Below are positions 8,593 to 18,050 of a stretch of 64,000 bases of DNA, in pieces. The translations under genes and the position numbers were made by a program. The stretch comes from Cognatundibacterium aquatile (lineage in GTDB: Bacteria; Pseudomonadota; Gammaproteobacteria; Burkholderiales; Burkholderiaceae_D). Within the stretch, counting starts at the first letter, position 1, and every line of letters starts with the position of its first letter. The notes below the pieces were generated by a model that had not been told where the DNA came from, searched no databases, and saw only the letters and a program-made list of their open reading frames with translations. The stretch spans positions 1 through 64,000 of the forward strand of contig NZ_JACOFT010000004.1 of NCBI RefSeq assembly GCF_014699135.1, in the 5' to 3' direction.

Positions 8593-11500
8593 ATGTTCTC
8601 TAAATTTTTTATTAACCGGCCGATTTTCGCGACTGTCGTTTCGCTGATTATCGTGCTGGCTGGTCTGGCCGCATTACGCGTCCTGCCAATTTCTCGCTAC
8701 CCGGAAATTTCTCCGCCGGTAGTTAATGTGACTGCCGTTTACCCAGGTGCTTCTGCCGAAGTGATTGAGCGCACCGTCGCCGCCCCGATTGAAGAACAGA
8801 TCAACGGTGTCGAACATATGCTGTATATGGACTCGGTTTCGTCTGCAGATGGTCGCGTGTCAATTAACGTGACCTTCGAAGTCGGTACCGATCTCGATAT
8901 TGCCGCGGTGAACGTGAACAACCGCGTGCGTCAGGCCGATGCCAAGTTGCCGCAAGAAGTGCGTCGTCAGGGCGTGACAGTTTCCAAGAGTTCGTCGAAT
9001 TTCCTGGTGGTTGCCGCTTTATATTCGCCTGACAATCGTTACGATGCTTTGTATCTTTCTAATTACGCGACGCAAAATGTGCTGGATGCGATCAAGCGGA
9101 TTCCGGGAACAACGAACGTACAGATTTTCGGTGCGAAAGACTATGCAATGCGGATCTGGATGCGTCCTGATCGTATGGCGCAGCTTGGTGTCACAGTGGC
9201 AGATATTTCTAATGCGGTGAATGAGCAAAATGCACAGTATGCTGCAGGCAAGATTGGTGCGACGCCGAATAATACCGAAGAGTTGACGATGACCGTCACC
9301 GCCAAAGGGCGTTTGCTGGAACCGGAACAGTTTGCCAATATCATCGTGAAGTCGGATAAGAGTGGTGCCACGATACGCATTAAAGATGTGGCGCGTGTCG
9401 AACTGGGTTCAAAAGATTACAACCTCTACGGTCGTATTAATGGACATCCATCTGCCAATATCGGTGTGTTCTTGCAAACCGGCGCAAATGCGTTGGAAAC
9501 ACGTAAAGCGGTTGAGAAAACACTGGAAGACCTGAAGGCAAAATTCCCGGAAGGAATGAGTTACGCAACACCATATGACACGACACCGTTTGTGACCGAG
9601 TCTATTTATGAAGTACTCAAGACTCTGGGCGAAGCGATGGTGCTGGTGTTCATTGTTGTGTATCTGTTTCTGCAAAGCTGGCGCGCAACCATCATTCCTA
9701 CGCTGGCGGTTCCTGTATCGCTTGTTGGTACGATGGCGGGGCTGCATCTGCTGGGATACAGTATTAACACGTTAACGCTGTTCGGTATGGTGCTGGCGAT
9801 CGGTATCGTTGTTGATGATGCGATTGTGGTGTTGGAAAACGTTGAGCGCCTGATGAACGAAGAGGGTATGACCCCGAAGGACGCGGCAATTGAAGCGATG
9901 CAAGAAGTGACCGGGCCTGTGATTGCGATTGTGCTGGTGCTGGTGGCGGCTTTTGGACCGATTGCTTTCCTTGGTGGCCTTGCCGGTGAATTATATCGCC
10001 AGTTCTCTGTCACGATTTCGATCGCGGTAGTGTTATCCGGTATCGTTGCTTTGACTCTGACCCCGGCTCTGTGTGCGATTTTATTGAAACCCGGAGCAGA
10101 AAATCACCATCCGTTTTTCTTGTGGTTTAACGCGGCTTTCCTGCGTTTCACAAAACACTATACCAATGGCGTCAGCTTTTTCCTCAAGCGAGCCGTGTTA
10201 GGCGTTGCGTTAGTGCTCGGCATGGTGGCTTTGACTGGTGTCCTCTGGAAAACCGTCCCTGGTGGACTGGTGCCTGATGAAGATCAGGGCTATTTCATCG
10301 GCGCGACGATTTTGCCGGATGGTGCATCGCTTGATCGTACCGATGCCGTCGTCAAACAAGTTGAAGCGGCAATGAAAACGAATCCGGATATCGACACTAC
10401 ATTTGCGTTAGTTGGTCTGGATTTCCTTGGCGGTGGTGGCCTGAAATCCTCCGCAGCGACGATGTTCTTCCCGTTGAAACCATGGGAAGAACGTAGTAAA
10501 TCCGCGCAACAGTTGGTTGGCGAAAGCTACATGAAAACGGGTGGCATTAAAGAAGGCTTACCTTTATTTTTTGCTCCGCCAGCGATTCAGGGTTTAGGTC
10601 AAACCGGTGGTTTCGAGTTCTATCTGCAGAATGCTGGTGAAGGTGGCGTTAAACGTCTCGCAGAGATTTTGCCTTTGCTGATTGCAGAAGCGAACAAACA
10701 GCCAGAACTCGCAGGTGTGAAAACATTATGGCAAGCGAATTCACCACAATTGTACGTGGATGTGGACAATGAAAAAGCCAAATCGATGGGTGTTGCGCTG
10801 GCCGATGTTTACAGCACACTGGCTGCTACGATGGGTAGTTACTATGTGAACGACTTCAATAAAAATGGCCGCATCTACACAGTACAGTTACAGGCAGAAG
10901 GCCAGTTCCGCGCTAAACCAGACGATATTGGCGGCATGTATGTGCGCGCTGCCAATGGTCAGATGGTACCGATCCGTGCATTTACCACGATCAAGTTCAT
11001 TACTGGACCTGACTCGGTAGAACGTTTCAATGCCTTGCCTGCGATTAAACTCATGGGCGATGCTAAACCGGGCTTCAGCTCTGGTCAGGCGATCGCGGCG
11101 ATGGAACGTGCAGCGAAAAATGTGTTGCCATCGGATGTGGTGTATGACTGGGGTGGTGCATCGTTCCAGGAAAAACGTAGCAGCAACGCCGCAGGTCTGG
11201 CATTGGGTGCGGGTGTCTTAATGATTTTCCTGATTCTGGCTGCACAGTACGAAAAATGGTCGCTGCCGTTCTCGGTATTGCTGGCGATGCCTTTCGGTAT
11301 CTTCGGCGCGCTGCTGGCGGTGTATCTGCGTCACTTTAATAATGACGTGTACTTCCAGATCGGCTTGGTCACCTTACTTGGTTTGTCGGCGAAAAATGCG
11401 ATTTTGATTGTGGAGTTCGCGGTGATGAAAGTGCACGAGGGTTATGCGCCGGTTGCAGCGGCGGTGGAAGCAGCACGCTTGCGTTTCCGTCCGATTCTGA

Positions 11501-11760
11501 TGACATCGCTGGCGTTTATTCTGGGTGTGGTTCCTTTGGCATTCTCACACGGTGCGGGTGCTGCGGCACGCCAATCCCTGGGTACCGGTGTTTTGGGCGG
11601 TATGCTGGCAGCGACTTTCCTCGCGATCTTCTTTGTTCCTTTGTTCTTTAAACTGATTAATGACAAGCGGTTTAAAACATTCCCTGAAGACTTCCATCAT
11701 CCTGATCACATCCCTCTGGGGCAGCTGATTAAAGAAAAAAAAGTAGAAGGGAAGGAGTAA
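8593..11760 (+). CDS. RND multidrug efflux pump, HAE1 family (AcrB/MexB-like)
   Basis: A protein of 1055 residues, the usual length for hydrophobe/amphiphile RND exporters. It starts MFSKFFINRPIFA, typical of the family. The proton-relay aspartates are in the fourth membrane segment (GIVVDDAIVVLENVER) and the partner lysine region is in GLSAKNAILIVEFA. Two large periplasmic loops follow membrane segments 1 and 7. It forms an inner-membrane trimer that exports drugs, dyes or solvents using the proton gradient. It is 102 bases after the adaptor gene and two bases before the channel gene, so all three are co-transcribed. The substrate range cannot be read from sequence. Confidence 0.97.
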   Translation: MFSKFFINRPIFATVVSLIIVLAGLAALRVLPISRYPEISPPVVNVTAVYPGASAEVIERTVAAPIEEQINGVEHMLYMDSVSSADGRVSINVTFEVGTDLDIAAVNVNNRVRQADAKLPQEVRRQGVTVSKSSSNFLVVAALYSPDNRYDALYLSNYATQNVLDAIKRIPGTTNVQIFGAKDYAMRIWMRPDRMAQLGVTVADISNAVNEQNAQYAAGKIGATPNNTEELTMTVTAKGRLLEPEQFANIIVKSDKSGATIRIKDVARVELGSKDYNLYGRINGHPSANIGVFLQTGANALETRKAVEKTLEDLKAKFPEGMSYATPYDTTPFVTESIYEVLKTLGEAMVLVFIVVYLFLQSWRATIIPTLAVPVSLVGTMAGLHLLGYSINTLTLFGMVLAIGIVVDDAIVVLENVERLMNEEGMTPKDAAIEAMQEVTGPVIAIVLVLVAAFGPIAFLGGLAGELYRQFSVTISIAVVLSGIVALTLTPALCAILLKPGAENHHPFFLWFNAAFLRFTKHYTNGVSFFLKRAVLGVALVLGMVALTGVLWKTVPGGLVPDEDQGYFIGATILPDGASLDRTDAVVKQVEAAMKTNPDIDTTFALVGLDFLGGGGLKSSAATMFFPLKPWEERSKSAQQLVGESYMKTGGIKEGLPLFFAPPAIQGLGQTGGFEFYLQNAGEGGVKRLAEILPLLIAEANKQPELAGVKTLWQANSPQLYVDVDNEKAKSMGVALADVYSTLAATMGSYYVNDFNKNGRIYTVQLQAEGQFRAKPDDIGGMYVRAANGQMVPIRAFTTIKFITGPDSVERFNALPAIKLMGDAKPGFSSGQAIAAMERAAKNVLPSDVVYDWGGASFQEKRSSNAAGLALGAGVLMIFLILAAQYEKWSLPFSVLLAMPFGIFGALLAVYLRHFNNDVYFQIGLVTLLGLSAKNAILIVEFAVMKVHEGYAPVAAAVEAARLRFRPILMTSLAFILGVVPLAFSHGAGAAARQSLGTGVLGGMLAATFLAIFFVPLFFKLINDKRFKTFPEDFHHPDHIPLGQLIKEKKVEGKE

Positions 11761-11762
11761 TT

Positions 11763-13193
11763 ATGTTGAAAACTCAATTTATCCTGAGCACTATTGTCGC
11801 GAGTCTGGCGCTGGCCGGATGTGCATCGGTCGGGCCTGATTATCAACGTCCTCAGCTTGAGGTTCCTGCCAAGCTGGACGTAACCGGCGGTAAAGCGGCC
11901 AATACTGATTTTGTGCAATGGTGGAGCGCATTCAGTGACCCGGTTCTGCTTGATCTTATACAGGAAGCGGCAAAAAATAATCAGGACTTGCTGCTGGCGA
12001 CAGGGCGTATAGAAGAGGCTCGCGCTCTTGCTGTTGGCGCGAAGTCGAACCGCTATCCTAGTGTTGACGCAACACTGAGCGGCTCTAAAGTCCGTACCAG
12101 TGAGACTGCCGGTAAGTTGGGCGCTGGCGCTGAGCCTGTGAGTAAAGATTTCCAGCTGGGTTTGACTGCGTCTTATGAAGTCGATTTCTGGGGGAAATTA
12201 TCTCGTGCAGATGAGGCTGCGAAAGCAAGATTATTCGCACAGGAGTACAACCGTACGACGGTACAAACCAGTTTGTTCAGTAATCTTGCACAAAGTTATT
12301 TCGCCTTGCGTGCCGCTGACGCACAACTGGCGTTAGCGCAGGCTACTTATCAGACGCGTACGGAAAATTTGCGTTTGCAACAGAAACGCTTTGCATCTGG
12401 TGCGACAGGTGAGCTGGATTTGCATCAAGCCGAATCAGAGGCCGCTGCCGCAGAAGTCAGCGTATCGCAAGCGAAGCTGGCGGTCTCCAATCTTGAGTCA
12501 GCGATAGCAGTGTTGCTTGGACGTAGCCCTGCAGCAGTCGCGCAACCAGTGATCGCACGTGGTAATGATATCCAGGCGTTGTACCAACATCTGAGCTTAC
12601 CTGCTGATTTGCCATCCGATGTGTTGAATCGCCGTCCGGATATTCTGGCGGCGGAACAAACGCTGGTGGCGGCGAATGCGGATATCGGGCAGGCGAAGGC
12701 GGCGTACTTTCCTAGTCTGAAGTTGACGACAGGTATAGGTTACGAGTCGCGCGTATTCAAAGATTTGGTTGATCCGACATCGTTGCTGTGGAATCTCGGT
12801 GCCAATCTGGTGCAGCCGGTATTCCGTGCCGGGGCGATCGGTGCGGTGGTATCTGGAGCTGAAGCTCGCAAAACGCAGGCCACCGCGCAGTATGTGCAAG
12901 CGGTACAAGGAGCCTTCCGCGACGTGCATGATGCGTTGAGCAGCGCTGAATCGAATGAGCAGATTTATCGCGCAAATCTGAAGCGCGTCAAGGCATTGAA
13001 AGATAGTCAGCGTTTAGCTGAGTTACGCTATAAAAATGGTTACAGCAGTTATCTGGAAGTGTTGAACGCGCAACGCGATCTGGCTGCGGTCGAAACAGCG
13101 TTGATTGACACTCAGCGGGCACATCTCAGCGCTGTTGTCAGCTTGTATAAAGCGGTTGGTGGTGGTTGGGAAGTGAAAGCTATCTCGCAGTAA
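11763..13193 (+). CDS. Outer-membrane efflux channel lipoprotein (OprM/NodT family)
   Basis: A protein of 476 residues with a signal peptide and lipobox LAGC at about residue 19, followed by VGPDYQRP, a hallmark start of mature NodT/OprM proteins. Two repeated alpha-helical halves are visible (ATGRIEEARALAVGAKSNRYPS and AEQTLVAANADIGQAKAAYFPS). It forms the trimeric TolC-like exit duct for the RND pump encoded immediately upstream. The ribosome binding site GGAAGGAG overlaps the end of the pump gene, which supports translational coupling. The operon ends at the strong hairpin at 13211-13242. Confidence 0.96.
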   Translation: MLKTQFILSTIVASLALAGCASVGPDYQRPQLEVPAKLDVTGGKAANTDFVQWWSAFSDPVLLDLIQEAAKNNQDLLLATGRIEEARALAVGAKSNRYPSVDATLSGSKVRTSETAGKLGAGAEPVSKDFQLGLTASYEVDFWGKLSRADEAAKARLFAQEYNRTTVQTSLFSNLAQSYFALRAADAQLALAQATYQTRTENLRLQQKRFASGATGELDLHQAESEAAAAEVSVSQAKLAVSNLESAIAVLLGRSPAAVAQPVIARGNDIQALYQHLSLPADLPSDVLNRRPDILAAEQTLVAANADIGQAKAAYFPSLKLTTGIGYESRVFKDLVDPTSLLWNLGANLVQPVFRAGAIGAVVSGAEARKTQATAQYVQAVQGAFRDVHDALSSAESNEQIYRANLKRVKALKDSQRLAELRYKNGYSSYLEVLNAQRDLAAVETALIDTQRAHLSAVVSLYKAVGGGWEVKAISQ

Positions 13194-13210
13194 ATTGTTC
13201 GCTTAAAGAA

Positions 13211-13247
13211 AAAGGCTTCCTGATGTAATTCAGGAAGCCTTTTTTAT
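13211..13247 (+). terminator. Terminator of the RND efflux operon
   Basis: AAAGGCTTCCTGA and TCAGGAAGCCTTT form a perfect 13-base-pair stem around TGTAAT, followed by a T-run. It begins 17 bases after the channel gene stop. Confidence 0.95.
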
Positions 13248-13280
13248 TTTCATGAAATTGATATCAGTCAGTAAGACGAA

Positions 13281-13314
13281 AAAAGAGCCGACAATTTTCA
13301 TTGTCGGCTCTTTT
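13281..13314 (-). terminator. Terminator of trxA-rho
   Basis: AAAAGAGCCGACAAT and ATTGTCGGCTCTTTT form a perfect 15-base-pair stem around TTTC. Read leftwards it is followed by a T-run. It lies 39 bases after the rho stop codon. Confidence 0.92.
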
Positions 13315-13352
13315 AAGTACATCCATCGCTCATTCAACAGCGATGGCAGTAC

Positions 13353-14615
13353 TCAACCACCACGACGCATCATTTCAAAAAACTCTGCATTATTTTTGGT
13401 GGCTTTCATTTTATCGAGAATGAATTCCATCGCTTCGATCTCATCCATCGAGTACAGCAATTTGCGCAAAATCCAGATTTTCTGAAGCTGATCTGGTTTG
13501 ATCAGTAATTCTTCACGACGTGTGCCAGATTTATTCAGGTTAATTGCTGGATAAACGCGTTTTTCCGCCAGGCGACGTTCCAGATGCACTTCCATGTTAC
13601 CCGTGCCTTTAAATTCCTCGTAGATCACGTCGTCCATACGGCTGCCGGTTTCTATCAGTGCCGTGGCGATAATGGTTAATGAACCACCTTCTTCGACATT
13701 ACGTGCCGCACCAAAGAAACGTTTTGGGCGTTGCAGTGCATTGGCATCGACACCACCGGTCAACACTTTGCCGGAGGCCGGAATAACTGTATTGTAGGCA
13801 CGCGCCAGACGGGTAATCGAGTCGAGCAGAATGACCACATCTTTTTTCATTTCGACTAAACGCTTGGCTTTTTCCAGCACCATCTCGGCGACCTGAACGT
13901 GGCGCGTTGCTGGCTCGTCGAAAGTGGAAGCAACCACTTCACCACGCACGGAACGCTGCATTTCGGTCACTTCTTCAGGACGTTCATCGATCAGTAAAAC
14001 GATTAATGTTACATCAGGATGATTAGTGGTGATGGCATGCGCGATATGCTGCAGCATGACCGATTTACCTGATTTCGGCGATGCAACCAGCAGACCGCGT
14101 TGACCACGCCCTATTGGTGCAATCATGTCGATGATCCGGCCCGTCGTATTCTCTTCGCCGCGCATTTCGCGTTCCAGCGTCAGTACTTTGTTCGGATGCA
14201 GTGGCGTCAGATTTTCAAACAGAATACGGTGTTTCGATGCTTCCGGTGATTCACCGTTCACCTTGTCTACCTTCACCAGTGCGAAGTAGCGTTCGCCATC
14301 CTTAGGAGTACGGACTTCACCCTCAATCGAGTCACCGGTATGCAGATTGAAACGACGGATTTGCGAAGGCGAGATATAGATATCGTCGGTCGATGCCATG
14401 TAACTGGCATCGGGCGAGCGCAGGAAGCCAAAACCGTCAGGTAATACTTCGAGTGCGCCATCGCCAAAAATTTGTTCGCCTGCTTTTGCACGTTTTTTCA
14501 GAATCGCAAACATTAACTCTTGTTTGCGCATACGTGCAGCGTTGTCAATATCAAGCCCAATAGCCATTTCCAGCAATGCGGATACGTGTAGGGCTTTTAA
14601 TTCAGATAGATGCAT
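13353..14615 (-). CDS. rho: Transcription termination factor Rho
   Basis: A protein of 420 residues, the normal Rho length. It starts [18 protein letters not shown]. The N-terminal RNA-binding domain holds the primary-site motif [18 protein letters not shown] at about 52-69. The ATPase core has Walker [10 protein letters not shown] near 180 and Walker [11 protein letters not shown] near 260, and the Q-loop and R-loop are intact. The hexamer unwinds RNA to end transcription at C-rich unstructured sites. It lies downstream of trxA in the same direction with a 214-base gap, an arrangement shared with E. coli. That gap contains a small inverted repeat (AGGTC-AGC-GACCT, 14699-14711); Rho genes are often autoregulated in their leader, but I cannot show that here. 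Confidence 0.98.
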   Translation of the reverse strand: MHLSELKALHVSALLEMAIGLDIDNAARMRKQELMFAILKKRAKAGEQIFGDGALEVLPDGFGFLRSPDASYMASTDDIYISPSQIRRFNLHTGDSIEGEVRTPKDGERYFALVKVDKVNGESPEASKHRILFENLTPLHPNKVLTLEREMRGEENTTGRIIDMIAPIGRGQRGLLVASPKSGKSVMLQHIAHAITTNHPDVTLIVLLIDERPEEVTEMQRSVRGEVVASTFDEPATRHVQVAEMVLEKAKRLVEMKKDVVILLDSITRLARAYNTVIPASGKVLTGGVDANALQRPKRFFGAARNVEEGGSLTIIATALIETGSRMDDVIYEEFKGTGNMEVHLERRLAEKRVYPAINLNKSGTRREELLIKPDQLQKIWILRKLLYSMDEIEAMEFILDKMKATKNNAEFFEMMRRGG

Positions 14616-14829
14616 GGTGAGTGTCCCGGGACGGGAATATGAGGTGGGGGAGTGAACAGAGGAACTGCGGAATAAACAGAATCGTTATTTGTCTTTTGAG
14701 GTCAGCGACCTGTTAAGCATTCTTTATATATTTGTACTTTGTGCTCAATGCGCATACAGCGCCGGATTTTATTTTTGAAGGATTGTACACCATCAGAAAG
14801 AACATCCAGCGCAGTTGGTGAGCAAATTT

Positions 14830-15156
14830 TCAGATATTGCTATCGATAAAAGAGATCAGCTGACCTTTAGCCAGTGCGCCGACTTTTTGTGCGGCTACTG
14901 CGCCATTTTTAAACAGTATCAGTGTCGGGATGCCACGGATGCCAAATTGAGCAGGAACTGCCTGATTTGCATCAACGTCCATTTTTGCGACAATAATTTT
15001 GCCATCGTATTCTTTAGCAACTTCTTCCAGAATCGGCGCAATCATTTTGCATGGACCACACCATTCGGCCCAGAAATCGACCAGGACAGGTTTGTCAGAT
15101 TTTAATACATCAGCTTCAAAAGAAGCATCGCTTACGTATTTGATGTTTTCGCTCAT
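14830..15156 (-). CDS. trxA: Thioredoxin 1
   Basis: A protein of 108 residues with the active-site motif W-C33-G-P-C36-K and the cis-proline loop RGIPTLILF. It is a cytoplasmic dithiol reductant that serves ribonucleotide reductase, methionine sulfoxide reductase and peroxiredoxins. It is upstream of rho on the same strand with no obvious terminator between, so partial co-transcription is likely. The start MSENIKYV is standard and is preceded by GAGGATTCC on the minus strand. Confidence 0.97.
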   Translation of the reverse strand: MSENIKYVSDASFEADVLKSDKPVLVDFWAEWCGPCKMIAPILEEVAKEYDGKIIVAKMDVDANQAVPAQFGIRGIPTLILFKNGAVAAQKVGALAKGQLISFIDSNI

Positions 15157-15594
15157 GGAATCCTCATCGAGAGGGAAAAATTAAGGGGTAACAGCGCCAC
15201 AGAATATCGGTCGGGCAGTTGGGAACTCGCCGTATTCAGAGGTTGGATCTGGCGGCGATTGGCTTAAATTCAATAGCGGAGATTTATTTCTCACCTTGAA
15301 TATGCCAATGAAGAACCAAGCGTGGTTAGCTATGCGTCAAATAATAACCTATTTTCAAAAAAAGTGTGATGCTAAGCGCCAATTTGTATAATTCGGTACG
15401 TAAAATCTTGGGAACGCATTCTGATTTTTCTGGTTTTAAGCAGTGCGCTTTTTGTTTGAGAAGTGTTTCTGGATGCTGAATACATCGTTCAGACACTGAA
15501 TTTAAGTGTTTAGCTTTAGATCACGATGCTGATGCCGAGGGTTTGCTCGTATAATAAGAAGTCAGGTTTGTCGCGCCCCAATACACATAAACAT
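15157..15594. other. Divergent intergenic region between trxA and the zapB-like gene
   Basis: About 440 bases holding the promoters for both directions. A plus-strand TATAAT at 15550-15555 lies 40 bases before the zapB-like start and has no good -35 partner. A minus-strand TTGACG at 15340-15335 could serve trxA, but I see no strong -10 at the right distance. No gene is supported here. Confidence 0.5.
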
Positions 15595-15819
15595 ATGATG
15601 ATTTCCGATTTCGAATTGCTTGCTGAAAAAGTAGCCAAGCTTGCTGAGCTTACCCATGCCTTGCGGGTGGAGAACGCTGCCTTGCGTAATGAGGTGACCG
15701 CGTTAACGACGCAGAATCAGGATGTCAGGGAACGTATGCAACAAGCGCATGAACGGATTACTGCTTTACTGACACAATTACCAGCAGAAGTCCTGAAGGA
15801 TGAAGAGGTGTCAGCATGA
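15595..15819 (+). CDS. ZapB-like small coiled-coil cell division protein (TIGR02449 type)
   Basis: A 74-75-residue protein starting M(M)ISDFELLAEKVAKLAEL and made almost wholly of heptad-like coiled coil (about residues 5-65, rich in Leu, Glu, Ala and Gln). The longer frame from 15526 is rejected because it runs through the TATAAT at 15550-15555. Its stop overlaps the zapA start in ATGA (15816-15819), so the two are translationally coupled. In many beta- and gammaproteobacteria a ZapB-like protein precedes zapA. It probably helps organise the FtsZ ring, but no enzyme motif exists to test this. Confidence 0.75.
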   Translation: MMISDFELLAEKVAKLAELTHALRVENAALRNEVTALTTQNQDVRERMQQAHERITALLTQLPAEVLKDEEVSA

Positions 15820-16142
15820 CTGATAAAAAATTGATTCAGGTTGACGTCAATATCATGGGACAAGCTTACAAGTTGTCCTGCAAAGAAGGTGAAGATCGGG
15901 CGTTGCGCGAAGCGGCTGCTTATCTTGATGCGAAGATGTGTGCAATTCGTGATTCTTCCCGGGTCAAAGGTACTGACAGGATTGCTGTAATGGCGGCGTT
16001 GGGTATGACGACGGAATTACTGGCGACGAAATCTCCCGAAGGTCCCTTATCTGGATTGTCTTTGTCGGAAGTAAAACAAAAGATGACGCAGATGCATGAG
16101 GTGATGGATCAGGCGTTGACTCCGCAAGAAAATCTATTTTGA
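15816..16142 (+). CDS. zapA: Cell division protein ZapA
   Basis: A protein of 108 residues. The N-terminal domain (KKLIQVDVNIMGQAYKLSC, then E-DRALREAAAYLDAKM) matches the ZapA fold, and the C-terminal half is a short coiled coil. ZapA binds FtsZ and cross-links protofilaments at the division site. It overlaps the ZapB-like gene by four bases, and 6S RNA lies immediately downstream, the conserved zapA-ssrS order. Confidence 0.92.
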   Translation: MTDKKLIQVDVNIMGQAYKLSCKEGEDRALREAAAYLDAKMCAIRDSSRVKGTDRIAVMAALGMTTELLATKSPEGPLSGLSLSEVKQKMTQMHEVMDQALTPQENLF

Positions 16143-16220
16143 TTTTTAGAGTTATTACTTAATTTAATCAAAAATGAGCAAAATAGTTCTCGCTTCAATC
16201 GCATTTGAGAGTAAACTTTA

Positions 16221-16400
16221 ATTCCCTGCCGTGTTCGCCAATGCCATATATTCCTTGAACCATTTATGTGCATAGGCTGTGGGATATTGTTTGATGGGTG
16301 TGAGCGTCGCTAGTTCGATGAACCCGAAATTGAACTGACCGTGGCCAACTTGAACCGCTTAGGTTCAGGATGCCGGCATAGCGGCATCGGTGGGGACTTA
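16221..16400 (+). ncRNA. ssrS: 6S RNA
   Basis: The segment between zapA and the EVE gene has the shape of betaproteobacterial 6S RNA. The 5' end TTCCCTGCCGTGTTCGCCAA and 3' end GGCATCGGTGGGGAC can form the long closing stem. CCTTGAACC and the later TTGAACCGCTTAGGTTCA resemble conserved 6S segments, and a central bulged region lies between. 6S RNA mimics an open promoter and holds sigma-70 RNA polymerase in stationary phase. Position next to zapA is the conserved one. The exact ends are estimated to within about five bases. Confidence 0.85.
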
Positions 16401-16405
16401 TTCTG

Positions 16406-16437
16406 AAACGACTGTCATTTCTGACAGTCGTTTTTTT
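16406..16437 (+). terminator. Terminator of 6S RNA
   Basis: AAACGACTGTCA and TGACAGTCGTTT form a perfect 12-base-pair stem around TTTC, followed by TTTTTTT. It starts just after the 6S RNA. Confidence 0.93.
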
Positions 16438-16491
16438 ATTTGGCGCGTCTGAATGTGCGACAATTTATTTTTACCTTCCTCTCAAACGACG

Positions 16492-16947
16492 ATGAATTAT
16501 TGGCTAATGAAGTCAGAACCTGATGAGATCAGTATTGATGACGTGCTGGCAATGAAGAGCGTGCCGTGGTTTGGCGTGAGAAATTATCAGGCACGAAATT
16601 TTATGCGGGATGCGATGCGAATCGGTGATGGCGTGTTGTTCTATCATTCCAGTTGCGCCCAGCCGGGCATTGCCGGTATCGCGGAAGTGAGCAGCACATC
16701 GTATCCTGACCATACGCAGTTTGATCCCGACAGTAAATATTTCGATCCTAAGTCGACCAGAGAAAATCCGCGCTGGATGATGGTTGATATTAAGGCCTTG
16801 CGTAAAACACGCTTATTCAGCCTCGCAGAGTTAAGATCGGTACCCGGGTTAGAGAGTATGCTGGTACTGCAAAAAGGCAGTCGCTTATCGATAACGCCGG
16901 TGACTCCGCATGAATGGGAAACCATATTAGCTATTCTGGATAAATAA
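16492..16947 (+). CDS. EVE domain-containing protein
   Basis: A protein of 151 residues starting MNYWLMKSEPDE, the standard start of this family; the frame is open from 16453, but those codons lie before the usual start. It carries W-F-G-V-R-N-Y-Q-A-R-N-F and G-D-G-V-L-F-Y-H-S, both conserved in EVE (PUA-like) domains related to human THYN1. EVE domains bind modified bases in DNA or RNA; the cellular job of the short single-domain bacterial form is not settled. It is four bases upstream of ybiB and probably co-transcribed with it, downstream of the 6S terminator. Confidence 0.9.
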   Translation: MNYWLMKSEPDEISIDDVLAMKSVPWFGVRNYQARNFMRDAMRIGDGVLFYHSSCAQPGIAGIAEVSSTSYPDHTQFDPDSKYFDPKSTRENPRWMMVDIKALRKTRLFSLAELRSVPGLESMLVLQKGSRLSITPVTPHEWETILAILDK

Positions 16948-16951
16948 ACTG

Positions 16952-17944
16952 ATGACCGACGATCTGACTCAAACAGTTGCAACAGCTTTTCCAGCCGCCA
17001 GATTCATTAAGGAAATTGGCCGGGGAAAAGATGGTGCCCGCAGTATGTCATCTGAAGATGCTGCAAGCTTATATACCGCAATGCTGAATGGTCGCGTCAG
17101 CGACCTTGAGTTGGGTGCAATTTTGCTGGCGATGCGTATCAAAGGCGAGTCGATCGATGAAATCGCTGGTTTTTTACATGCTGCCCGCCCGTTTATGCTG
17201 GCGCTGGAAGCTCCGCTCAGTACCAACTATGTTCCGGTATTGATACCGAGTTACAACGGCGCACGCAAAAAAGCGAATCTGACGCCATTACTCGCAATCT
17301 TATTGGCTCGTCGCGGCGTTCCTGTGTTGGTGCATGGCGTTAGTAGTGACCCCGGTCGCGTGACTACTGTCGAAATTTTTTCCGCGCTGAATTTTCCCGT
17401 GTGTAGTAATGCCTCTGATATCAGCCTTGAAATGTCTTTATCGCGCCCGGCTTTTATTCCCGTTGAATTGCTTGCTCCAGCCCTCGCACGTTTGCTAGCT
17501 TTACGAAAAATACTCGGTGTCCGTAACTCGACACACACCTTGGTGAAGTTGCTGCAGCCTTTTACAACACCGGCTTTGCGCCTGACTTCTTACACTCATC
17601 CGGAATATCAGCAGATGTTGCTGCACTATTTTAGTCAGCGTGCGCCACATGACGCTGGCGATGTCTTTTTGATGCGTGGAACCGAAGGGGAAACGGTTGC
17701 CAGTACCGGGCGTGCACAGCAGATAGACTGGATACACGAAGGTGAGGTGACAACCTTGGCTCACACCCAGTCTGTGATAGTCGGAGAGATTGAAAATATT
17801 CCAGAGCAGTTCGATGCTGCTACCACCGCAGCATGGATACAGCGCGTATTAAATGACGAAATTCCCGTACCAGTGAATATTGCGGCGCAGGTAGAGCATT
17901 GTGTGCTGGTGTCGCGCCTGATTCATCAGCGATTAGCGAGGTAA
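16952..17944 (+). CDS. ybiB: DNA-binding protein YbiB (TrpD2 family)
   Basis: A protein of 330 residues resembling anthranilate phosphoribosyltransferase. The N-terminal helical domain (DAASLYTAMLNGRVSDLELGAILLAMRIKGES) and the C-terminal alpha/beta domain are visible, but the PRPP motif of TrpD is altered (VLIPSYNGARK, VLVHGVSSD). E. coli YbiB/TrpD2 binds nucleic acid instead of acting as a transferase (family knowledge). It follows the EVE gene by four bases. The transcript ends at the hairpin at 18005-18031, shared with the converging TonB receptor. Confidence 0.85.
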   Translation: MTDDLTQTVATAFPAARFIKEIGRGKDGARSMSSEDAASLYTAMLNGRVSDLELGAILLAMRIKGESIDEIAGFLHAARPFMLALEAPLSTNYVPVLIPSYNGARKKANLTPLLAILLARRGVPVLVHGVSSDPGRVTTVEIFSALNFPVCSNASDISLEMSLSRPAFIPVELLAPALARLLALRKILGVRNSTHTLVKLLQPFTTPALRLTSYTHPEYQQMLLHYFSQRAPHDAGDVFLMRGTEGETVASTGRAQQIDWIHEGEVTTLAHTQSVIVGEIENIPEQFDAATTAAWIQRVLNDEIPVPVNIAAQVEHCVLVSRLIHQRLAR

Positions 17945-18000
17945 TTTGCCGGAGATATATTTGCTGGATATTGTGCGAAGGCACCGCTAACGATTAACTA

Positions 18001-18035
18001 AAAAAAACGCCGGACGATGAGTCCGGCGTTTTTTT
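18001..18035. terminator. Bidirectional terminator between ybiB and the TonB receptor
   Basis: AAACGCCGGAC and GTCCGGCGTTT form an 11-base-pair stem around GATGA with T-runs on both strands, so it serves both converging genes. Confidence 0.93.
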
Positions 18036-18050
18036 ATGTGCGATGGTGTA

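Noticed and set aside
7887..8594. A 235-codon minus-strand frame opposite the efflux adaptor gene
   Set aside because: It overlaps a certain gene on the other strand, and its Ala/Ser-rich sequence mirrors the adaptor tail.
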